Below, one piece after another: positions 1 through 6,491 of a stretch of DNA of 37,740 bases (positions are counted from its first letter, which is position 1; every line of letters starts with the position of its first letter). The position numbers were made by a program, and so were the translations under genes. Location: NCBI GenBank assembly GCA_020853895.1, contig JADYYB010000001.1, positions 1-37,740 on the forward strand. The letters are read 5' to 3'. Origin of the DNA: Bauldia sp. (GTDB lineage Bacteria; Pseudomonadota; Alphaproteobacteria; Rhizobiales; Kaistiaceae). The notes under the pieces were generated by a model. That model was not told the DNA's origin, searched no databases, and worked only from the letters and a program-made list of their open reading frames with translations.

Positions 1-332
1 TCCACCACCACCTAGTCTCGCGGTTTGCTAAGGCTGCGATACGAAATCCGCACAGTCGCAGTTTCCGGCCATTTGCCCCCAGCATTGCGGCGACAAGAAT
101 GCCCGGATAACCGGATAGAGCGCCTCCGTCCCTAGTTTTGCACTGTGCCGTCTCCGTCGGGGCCATCTGACGTCCAGAACGACGTCGTGTTGAACCGACG
201 GTGACTCACACCTCTTCGACCTGGTTTGGTCGGCAATGTCGGTCCGCGCCAGAGAGCGTCGGGCGCGAACTGTCGCCCTCGACAGAGGCCCGGCGACTCC
301 TTGGGTTTCATTCCACGTCGGCGGAAGAAACG
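1..332. other. Stretch without a recognisable gene
   Basis: No convincing coding sequence is visible here. The first 15 bases read Ser-Thr-Thr-Thr-stop in frame 1 and could be the very end of a gene entering from the left, but that cannot be tested. Reading frames in both directions have low-complexity, Arg-rich translations typical of chance open frames in GC-rich DNA. Confidence 0.4.
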
Positions 333-788
333 ATGGTAGATTGCGCGCTCAGCTTGAGGATGCCGAGCAACAGGATCGCCTCGAATCCCCTCACGCCATC
401 GGGAAGCGACGGGCAGACGAGCATGAAGGACTACAACGCGTTGCCGATGCTGATGAGCGAAGCGGAAATCGCGACCAGTGTCCGGGAACTGATCGGAGAG
501 GCGCGGAGCGAGTCGCACCCGGATCTTGCGCTGGTGGCGGAATCGCTTGTGACCATGATCGGGCGCCAGTCATCGCATTATCGCCCGTTCGCGCCGGACG
601 TGGCGAAGCTCATCGACGACTGGGTCTGCGATGTGTGGTCAACCGAGTCCCTGCCTCTGTTCGATGCATTGGCCACACTCGCGGCCAACACGGCGTCCAG
701 CAGAACGAAGTCGCTTCTTGAGCGGGCGCGTCAGCATCCCGACCGGGCAATAAGCGACATCGCAACCGAAACCCTCTCGCAGATATGA
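333..788 (+). CDS. Small hypothetical protein, mostly helical
   Basis: I do not recognise this protein. The ATG at 333 follows GGAAGAAA at a good distance and gives 151 residues. A second in-frame ATG at 423 gives 121 residues, and only the part after it looks like a normal soluble protein (start MKDYNALPMLMSEAE). That part is rich in Leu, Ala, Asp and Glu, with predicted helices and no signal peptide or membrane segment; helical-repeat packing is possible but not shown. The gene stands alone, followed by a decayed insertion sequence on the other strand. Composition supports coding from about 423 onward; the function is unknown and the start is uncertain. Confidence 0.45.
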   Translation: MVDCALSLRMPSNRIASNPLTPSGSDGQTSMKDYNALPMLMSEAEIATSVRELIGEARSESHPDLALVAESLVTMIGRQSSHYRPFAPDVAKLIDDWVCDVWSTESLPLFDALATLAANTASSRTKSLLERARQHPDRAISDIATETLSQI

Positions 789-880
789 CCGCTTGGGCAG
801 CCGAAGAGCGGTTGCTGGACCTTTCTGTACTGACGGGGGAACCGACAAAGGCCTCGTCGAGGAGCTAGCGTCTGCAACCA

Positions 881-1075
881 AGCCTCAGTTTTTTGGCGGA
901 TGACGTCCCTCAGCATCTCGCGGTCGAGCGACAGGTGGCCACCAGCTCTTCCGCCGCTTCGCGTTCTCGTCATCGGCCGCCGCATCTCCGGCGTCATGCC
1001 GTCGTACCGCTTCTTCCAGTCGAAGTAGGTCGCCTGGCTGATCCCGCCCTCCGGCAGATCTCCGTCACCGGGAGA
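881..1075 (-). pseudogene. Decayed IS3-family transposase OrfA fragment
   Basis: Read on the minus strand, residues matching the OrfA helix-turn-helix and leucine-zipper part of IS3-family elements appear in pieces: EGGISQATYFDWKKRYDG, then DENAK in a second frame, then LSLDREMLRDVI in the first frame. OrfA of this family typically reads GISxATYFxWKKKYDG...DENxKLKKLVADLxLDREMLQDV, so at least two small indels have broken the frame. An apparent VTEIC piece just upstream (to about 1075) is in yet another frame. No OrfB and no complete terminal inverted repeats are visible, so this is a dead relic. It lies between a hypothetical gene and the 3' end of the VWA gene. Confidence 0.62.
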
Positions 1076-1121
1076 AGACCAGCTTGGCGCGACCCCGACC
1101 GTCTCCTTGACGCCGGAACAC

Positions 1122-2393
1122 CTACGGCACCTGGACCTCGACCGTCTGACCCTCTTCGAGATGAACGGGGAGTGTCTGTCTTTCGATATGAACGACATAG
1201 TCGCCGGGCGGCAGCGGGAGCCGCAGCAGGCGCGATACGGTCCCCGCCTCGGCGCCCGCCGCGGTTGAGACGGTGTAGCTGCCCGCCTGGGCGCCTGTCA
1301 CGGTGATCCGGCCGGGGTTGATCACGGTGGTTTCGCCGGCGCGGATCTCAACGTTCGGCCATGCCATCTGGCCGGAGACTATCGTAACTGGTGTGGGCAT
1401 GAGGGGGAGCATGTAGAATACCTTGCCGTCTGCAAAAATCTCCAGCGTCTCCGGATCGGTCAGGTCGTATCCGTTGAGGTCGTTTTGGCCGCCTTCGATC
1501 TGCAGGAGGCCCACTGTGAGCACCGTGGTCTCACCAGGGTTGACCACCACCCCGCGCCACAGGCCGTTGGTGAACTGAACATTATAGGTGCCCGGCGGGA
1601 GCTCGACCTCGGGCGCGGCGCCATTGATGTCGGCGATCTCCGCCCCGGTCTCGGCGTCGAGGACTGGGAAGCTGGCGCCCGGCCAGCTCGGCTCCACCCG
1701 TAGGATGCCGGGTCCGGTCGGGCGCTCGATGGTCACCACCGTCGGCGGCGCGGCGGCGGCGACGGCGGCCTGCTGGAGCACCGCCGCCAGCGAGCGGGAG
1801 TCGGCGGCATCGAAATAGGTGCCGCGGGCCTGGCTGGCGATGCACTGAAGCTGAGTACGGGTGGCATCGCTTGCCCCGAAACCAATAGTGTGGATCGCCA
1901 GCCGGGCATCCGCTTCCGCCAGCGCCCGGGCCGCGACGCACGGATCGGCGTCACATGTCTCCTGCCCGTCGCTGACCAAGATCACGATTCGCTCGCTCGC
2001 TTCCTCGCGCGCGATGTCGCCTGCCGCGAGCGTGAGGGCGAGCGTTATCGGCGTGTAGCCGCGCGCGGTCAGCGCCTCGGCCTGGCCAACGAGGCTGGGT
2101 CCATTGTCGGCGACGGCCGCAAAGTCGGCGAGCAGAGCGGTATCCTCGCAGTTCCTCGCACCGCGCTCGGATTGATGGCCATAGGCACGCAACGCAACCC
2201 GCGTCTGCAGATCCATGGTTCCTATCAGCTCGGCAACGGCCGCCTTCGCGGCCTGTATCCGCAGGCTGCCGTCGGGAAGTGCGGCATTCATGCTGCCCGA
2301 CGCGTCAAGGACGAGGACGACGCTGCGCGAGCTTTGAGCCGCGGCGGGGCAGGCCAGCGCCAACAGCAGGAGAAAGGCGAGGGATCGCTTCAT
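1122..2393 (-). CDS. Secreted von Willebrand factor A domain protein
   Basis: The product is 423 residues from the ATG at 2393, chosen because GGAGG sits 10 nt upstream and a classic signal peptide follows (MKRS, hydrophobic core, cleavage after CPAAAQ). A longer frame would place 12 odd residues before the signal peptide. The vWA fold follows directly: the MIDAS motif is D30-A-S-G-S34, a Thr lies in RGYTPIT, and a later Asp in VSDGQETCD; paired cysteines fit an exported protein. The C-terminal half is beta-rich, with repeated short stretches like ELPPGTYNVQF and PLPPGDYVVHIE, similar to PEGA/carboxypeptidase-regulatory modules. The likely role is metal-dependent adhesion or envelope protein interaction; the substrate is unknown. 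It lies 115 nt downstream of an AraC-type gene on the same strand and may be co-transcribed or controlled by it. Confidence 0.85.
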   Translation of the reverse strand: MKRSLAFLLLLALACPAAAQSSRSVVLVLDASGSMNAALPDGSLRIQAAKAAVAELIGTMDLQTRVALRAYGHQSERGARNCEDTALLADFAAVADNGPSLVGQAEALTARGYTPITLALTLAAGDIAREEASERIVILVSDGQETCDADPCVAARALAEADARLAIHTIGFGASDATRTQLQCIASQARGTYFDAADSRSLAAVLQQAAVAAAAPPTVVTIERPTGPGILRVEPSWPGASFPVLDAETGAEIADINGAAPEVELPPGTYNVQFTNGLWRGVVVNPGETTVLTVGLLQIEGGQNDLNGYDLTDPETLEIFADGKVFYMLPLMPTPVTIVSGQMAWPNVEIRAGETTVINPGRITVTGAQAGSYTVSTAAGAEAGTVSRLLRLPLPPGDYVVHIERQTLPVHLEEGQTVEVQVP

Positions 2394-2508
2394 TGGTTTT
2401 CGGCCTCCGACAACCCCCCACGGTTGCATAGTGTCGGCCGGCGCCCGCGTCTTGTTCTCCGGCGCCGGATCATTGCACTGCGGCGCAGGGGAGCGCGGAG
2501 CGCACCGG

Positions 2509-3492
2509 CTATGGGGTCGAGTAGGGAGGTCCCGCTAAACGGCTACGGTGAGCGGTGGGCGTGTCCCCGAAACGCCCGCGAAAGCGCCGGTTGAAGTAGG
2601 AAACCTCGCTGAAGCCGCAGGCCAAGGCGATGTTGCTGATCGTCAGCCGGTCGTGGCGTGGGTCCGCGAGCATCGCGCGGGCACGCTGCAGCCGCAGTTC
2701 CAGCACCCGCGCGGTGAAGCTGCGGCCGGTCTCGTGGAGCAGGTCCTGGACGGTGCGTGGTGACACGCGCAGCCGGGACGCTACACGGCGCGCCGAAAAT
2801 GCCGGGTCGGCAAAGCCTTCGCGGATGAGGACGAGCGTCTCGTGGAGGCGCGCGGATCGCCGGCCGCGCAGGGCGGCATCGACCGTCGCTCCAAGGGCCA
2901 GCGTGGTAAGGTCGATCAGCGTCGAACCGACATGGGCGGCAAGCTCCGGCGCGGCCTCGAAAGATTCCGGCTGGGCGACGATCTCGAGGTAGCGTCCGAG
3001 ATGGGCAACGGGAGGCGATGTGCGGTCGAGGAGCCTGCCGGCGATGTCCTCGGCATCGGAGATGCGCTCTGTGAGCCGGTCGCGTGGTATCGGAATGAAG
3101 AACAGGCTGTTTTCGGGTGGACCGCGGAGATCGGCCGCCTCGGAATCGATGAGAAGCGTCGCCGATCCGGGCCCGAGCGTGATCTCCTTGTCGCGAAATC
3201 GCAGCGTCATGGCCTGCGGTTGCCGATTGACGACAAGACAATAGGTGTCCGCGGTGGCAGCCCGGACCCGTCCTGCGCTACGGGTTACACGATCGAAAGT
3301 GCCGTGGAACTGACCCAGCCCCAATTCCCCGAACCAGGAAAAGGCGAAGCGCAGCATGAATGGCCGATCAGGCGAGCGTGACAGCTCAAGCTGGCCGTGG
3401 CCGGTCATGTAGCGGTCACGCCAGAGCTGGAAGCGCGCGCGATCGTCAAACCCTGCCGGAAGGTCCTCGGAGGATACGACAACAGGTCCCAT
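2509..3492 (-). CDS. AraC-family transcriptional regulator
   Basis: The product is 327 residues from an ATG at 3492. The N-terminal ~200 residues form a beta-rich sensor of the AraC-binding-like type (as in FeaR/OxyS-like AraC regulators), with FxLWRDRY near the start and an LGPGSATLLID strand. The C-terminal ~105 residues are the double helix-turn-helix: FSARRVASRLRVSPRTVQDLL, then the conserved ISNIALACGFSEVSYFNRRF and FGDTP signature. The effector cannot be read from the sequence. The VWA gene follows 115 nt downstream on the same strand, so it is a plausible target. Confidence 0.9.
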   Translation of the reverse strand: MGPVVVSSEDLPAGFDDRARFQLWRDRYMTGHGQLELSRSPDRPFMLRFAFSWFGELGLGQFHGTFDRVTRSAGRVRAATADTYCLVVNRQPQAMTLRFRDKEITLGPGSATLLIDSEAADLRGPPENSLFFIPIPRDRLTERISDAEDIAGRLLDRTSPPVAHLGRYLEIVAQPESFEAAPELAAHVGSTLIDLTTLALGATVDAALRGRRSARLHETLVLIREGFADPAFSARRVASRLRVSPRTVQDLLHETGRSFTARVLELRLQRARAMLADPRHDRLTISNIALACGFSEVSYFNRRFRGRFGDTPTAHRSRLAGPPYSTP

Positions 3493-3975
3493 CGCCGGTG
3501 CTTCTCGCCCCCGTCAATGGCGTTTTCATGGTGGGGACGACGGTCAACGGAAGATGGTTAGTGAGACCGTTGCGAAGGCGTGGCGAAGCGGTACTGCACC
3601 AGCTTCGATTCCGGAGTCGCCTGCGGCGGCCAATGAAGCTGCCGTAGGAAGGCGGCAGGGCAATGCCGGGGATTCGGCGTTCGCCCGCTCCGGTCTCGAC
3701 CCCTTTTCGGGAGCACAACACTATTCGGCTGTCGATTCCCTGATAGGCCTGTGGTTTCCATGATGAGGAGGCCTAGGGAATTCGGCCATAACCGAAGGGC
3801 GGCCTTTTGGTTTCTGGTCGAGTCGCCACCGACTCGCCACCGTTCATGCGCCTCTCTCACTTCAGTGAGAATGAGCAGTCGATCCGTTCATTCCACGCCC
3901 GACGACGAAGCCGGCCCGCTGGGGTGAACAGCTGCGGCCGGCATCGAACGCCGGCCGCAATCGTCGTTGAGAGGC
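3493..3975. other. Non-coding stretch holding copy 1 of a ~100 bp repeat
   Basis: Between the AraC start and the stop of the leftward propeller gene no intact gene is visible. Short frames on both strands are not family-like. The region does hold the first copy of the MRLYHFSE-type element (3794-3901). An imperfect inverted pair (CAACGG at about 3546, CCGTTG at about 3568) lies just upstream of the AraC gene and could be part of its promoter, but this is weak. Confidence 0.45.
3794..3901 (+). repeat. Copy 1 of a diverged direct repeat with an MRLYHFSE-type gene start
   Basis: This segment aligns with 5521-5620 over its whole length (shared landmarks GAAGG.CGGCCTTTT, TCTGGTC.AGTCGCCACC, ATGCGCCTCT.TCACTTCAG, TTCATTCC.CGCCCG). 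Differences are point changes plus an 11 bp GACTCGCCACC duplication present only here. The ATG at 3846 opens a frame MRLSHFSENEQ that resembles the first residues of a small uncharacterised family I recall beginning MRLYHFSE (DUF6886, from memory), but the frame then degenerates. Similarity probably continues to about 3925 with an internal deletion. It is read as a gene-start remnant or a small dispersed element. Confidence 0.6.
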
Positions 3976-4845
3976 CTACTCGGCGCGCATCATCTCGGCC
4001 GGGATCGTGATCTCGGTCACGGTCACGCGGCGGTCGGGACGGACGATGCCCCAGAGGGTCGGGACGTCGGCCGTGCGGTCCCAGGCGATGCCCTGGCCCT
4101 GGATCTCGGCCGGCACGGTCGCGAGCCAGACGAGCTCCGAGCCGATCTCCGGCAGCGCCATCACATAGACCTCGGCCGGGTCGTGGCCGGAGAGCCAGAG
4201 ATTGCCGTCCGGGCCCCAGGAGCCGCCGGAATTGCTCATCAGCTCGAACCGCTCGAGGATGGCCGGCGGGATGGTCCAGCCTTCGACGACCTGCCAATTC
4301 TCGTCGAAACGCACGACCTGCGTATTGAGCTTGTTGCCGTAGGGCGTGACCGGTTCACCGCCGATGGCCGTGCGCCCGCTGTTGTCGAAATTGGCGAAAA
4401 CGCCCCAGAACGACCCGTCGTGGAAGTCGATCCAGTTCAGGAGGCCGATCTGGATGCCGAAGCTGTGATTGGCCACCGGCCGGAGGGTCTCCGCGTCGAA
4501 CACCGAGACGGAGCTGGTCATCGGCCAGATCGGATAGTTGGAATGGGCGAGATAGAGCAGGCCGTCGAGGATCAGGCCACTGTCGAAATGGAGCGCGCCG
4601 CCGCCCTCGGGATTGTGCCACTCGCCGACCAGCTCGCCGGTGGCCTTGCTGTATTTGCCGATCCGGGCGTTGTCGACGGCGTAGAAGAATTCCTCGTCGA
4701 CGCCGACGCCCTGGTTGGCGAACGGCCCGGCCTCGTAGGACCGCACCGTCGCCGAGGTGTAACCCATGGCCGTCTCCGGCTGGGCCGCCGCGGGACTGGC
4801 CAGCATCACCGCTGCGGCGGCGAGAAAGATGCGATAGGACTTCAT
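3976..4845 (-). CDS. Secreted beta-propeller-like protein
   Basis: The product is 289 residues from the ATG at 4845, chosen because GGAGGAGG lies just upstream and a clear Sec signal peptide follows (MKSYRIFLAAAAVML, cleavage after SPAAAQ). The longer open frame adds 32 unrelated residues. The mature part carries repeated strands ending in Trp/Tyr-Asp patterns (VDEEFFYAVDN, LILDGLLYLAHSNYP, WIDFHDGSFWGVFANFDN, GPDGNLWLSGHD), as in six- or seven-bladed propellers of the SMP-30/strictosidine-synthase-like kind. Close relatives are often named cycloisomerase; I recall this only as a label, and no catalytic residues can be assigned. It stands alone on the minus strand, and the two repeat copies flank the block formed by this gene and the small lipoprotein. 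Confidence 0.75.
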   Translation of the reverse strand: MKSYRIFLAAAAVMLASPAAAQPETAMGYTSATVRSYEAGPFANQGVGVDEEFFYAVDNARIGKYSKATGELVGEWHNPEGGGALHFDSGLILDGLLYLAHSNYPIWPMTSSVSVFDAETLRPVANHSFGIQIGLLNWIDFHDGSFWGVFANFDNSGRTAIGGEPVTPYGNKLNTQVVRFDENWQVVEGWTIPPAILERFELMSNSGGSWGPDGNLWLSGHDPAEVYVMALPEIGSELVWLATVPAEIQGQGIAWDRTADVPTLWGIVRPDRRVTVTEITIPAEMMRAE

Positions 4846-5332
4846 GGATAGCCTCCTCCGTAACCCGGTCTCGCGGGTGCGCGAGATTATCGGCGGTCGC
4901 CAAGGCGGTGTGCTGACGACCGGATGAACGTTCGGCGACAAACCTGTGACCGGACGGATGTCGATCGCTCACGGAGCAGGAACGCCGCCCGGCCGCTGCT
5001 CTTTGGCCACCGCCGTCGCTCGGCCATGAGCGGCCTCAGTTGCCGGCTCGAGCTGCGCGGAGGGTGATGGAAGGTGGCGGGGGCGGGCCGGTCGGCGCCG
5101 GGTCATCCAGATCGGCGACGCCCGCCTCGACGGCGTCAGGCGTGATTTGACGTCGAGAGGGGGCAATTGGAGCCGACAGGATTGCGAACGTTGACGATCC
5201 GGGATGCGCGCGCAGGGCGGTGGGCATCGCACGGGGCAAGCGAACCGCGCATGCCCAGCAGCAAATCCGCGTCCACGCTGCCGGGGAGTCGAGCGTGATC
5301 GTATTGGGCGAACGCGTCAGGAGAACCTTGCG
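4846..5332. other. Intergenic region between divergent genes
   Basis: This 487 bp stretch separates the leftward propeller gene from the rightward lipoprotein gene and must hold both promoters. Open frames on the minus strand here have Arg/Pro/Ala-rich, chance-like translations. I see no clear operator, hairpin or RNA motif. Confidence 0.4.
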
Positions 5333-5464
5333 ATGCGTCTTCTGATCGCCGGGCTGGCGTTGATCGTCGCGGCGTGCGCTCAATTGCCGGATGAGCCGCC
5401 GCAGGCATCGCATATCTGCGTGGAGACGCCCAACGGTCTCGTTGAGTGTTCGGAAATCCCCTAA
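5333..5464 (+). CDS. Very small lipoprotein (43 residues)
   Basis: The ATG at 5333 follows AGGAGA at about 9 nt. The product begins MRLLIAGLALIVAACAQ: a short positive start, a hydrophobic core and a lipobox ending V-A-A-C at residue 15, so signal peptidase II processing and a mature peptide of only 29 residues are expected. The mature part has two further cysteines (HICVETP and VECSEIP) that might form a disulphide. It resembles the many tiny entericidin-like or orphan lipoproteins of alphaproteobacteria, but no specific family can be named. It ends 57 nt before repeat copy 2. Confidence 0.55.
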   Translation: MRLLIAGLALIVAACAQLPDEPPQASHICVETPNGLVECSEIP

Positions 5465-5520
5465 GCGTCAGATCGCGTCCGCGAGCTCCCGAACAAACGT
5501 GCATCCCCGGAGCCCGCTCG

Positions 5521-5620
5521 GAAGGACGGCCTTTTTGGTCTCTGGTCAAGTCGCCACCCGTCCATGCGCCTCTATCACTTCAGCGAGAATGGGCAGATCG
5601 GTCGGTTCATTCCCCGCCCG
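5521..5620 (+). repeat. Copy 2 of the diverged direct repeat, fused in frame upstream of a deacetylase
   Basis: This is the partner of 3794-3901 in the same orientation about 1.7 kb away. Its ATG at 5564 opens MRLYHFSENGQIGRF followed by PRPVKVPAER, closer to the MRLYHFSE-type family start than copy 1. The frame runs without a stop for 40 codons straight into the deacetylase start at 5684, giving a fortuitous or remnant 304-residue frame. The two copies bracket the propeller and lipoprotein genes. Confidence 0.6.
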
Positions 5621-5683
5621 GTCAAGGTCCCTGCTGAGCGCGCCGCCGCCGCGAAGGATCGGCCCGGCTGGGAGCGGAGGGAG

Positions 5684-6478
5684 ATGAAGCGATTCATCGG
5701 CGTCGTCGTCCTCGCCGTTGCGGTTGCCGCGCTCGTTTTCCTTTTCGGCGAAAGCACCGGCAGCACCAACGGGTCGCCGCCGAGACTCCTGGCGGGGATC
5801 GCCAGCGCCTTCCCCGACGCGGTCTTCTACAGGGATACGACCGAAAAGGTCGTGGCGCTCACGGTTGACGATGTGCCGTGGGCCGGCGACGCGGGCGATG
5901 CCGCAATGCACTTGATCCTCGACACGATCGCCGAACATAACGAGGGCACCGCCGACCCCGCGCTGAAAGTCCGTGCAACCTTCTTCGTGATCTCCGGCCA
6001 ACTCGCCGACGGCAGCACGATCCTCGATCGGATCCGCCAACAGGGACACGAAATCGGCAATCACGGGGACGCCGACGGCACGGCGGCAATGCTTCCCGCC
6101 AACACGTTCGCGCAGCAGCTGAGAGCGTCCGCCGAGCGGCTGGCCGGTTTCACCAATCAGCCGATCAGGTGGTATCGCCCGGGCCGCGGCCTGTTCACCC
6201 GGGCCATGGTGGAATCGCTCCGCGGAATGCAGGGATACGAGCCCCGGTTCGCCCTGGCTTCCATGCTGCCGATCGACACCTTCAGGCCAGCCGACGATCC
6301 GCGGTTCACCGCGTGGTACGTAAGGCAGCACGTCTTTCCGGGCGCCATCCTTGTCCTCCATGGCGGCTCATTGCGGCAATCCGGGCAAACAGCCGAAGCG
6401 CTGAAGATGATCCTGAGCGATCTGAGGCAAAGGGGCTATCGCGTGGTGACCCTCAGCGAGCTTTGGGGTCCGGGATGA
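5684..6478 (+). CDS. Membrane-anchored polysaccharide deacetylase (NodB fold), altered metal site
   Basis: The start is the ATG at 5684: GGAGG lies directly upstream and an N-terminal hydrophobic segment (residues 4-21) follows, either a signal anchor or an uncleaved signal peptide. The 264-residue product is a carbohydrate esterase 4/NodB protein that would de-N-acetylate or de-O-acetylate a glycan in the periplasm. Motifs: T60-V-D62-D63 (motif 1), HEIGNH127 (motif 2), RWYRPGRG (motif 3) and ILVLHGGS (motif 5). In motif 2 the usual H-x3-H reads H127-G-D-A-D131, so the second metal-binding His is replaced by Asp, which may change the metal or reduce activity. It converges with the deacetylase-methyltransferase gene 13 nt away and opens the polysaccharide region. 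Confidence 0.83.
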   Translation: MKRFIGVVVLAVAVAALVFLFGESTGSTNGSPPRLLAGIASAFPDAVFYRDTTEKVVALTVDDVPWAGDAGDAAMHLILDTIAEHNEGTADPALKVRATFFVISGQLADGSTILDRIRQQGHEIGNHGDADGTAAMLPANTFAQQLRASAERLAGFTNQPIRWYRPGRGLFTRAMVESLRGMQGYEPRFALASMLPIDTFRPADDPRFTAWYVRQHVFPGAILVLHGGSLRQSGQTAEALKMILSDLRQRGYRVVTLSELWGPG

Positions 6479-6491
6479 CGCCGAATGCCAT

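Noticed and set aside
5564-5683. In-frame extension of the deacetylase by 40 residues
   Set aside because: These codons match the repeat copy at 3794-3901 and precede a signal-anchor segment that should be N-terminal; kept as a repeat, not as part of the enzyme.
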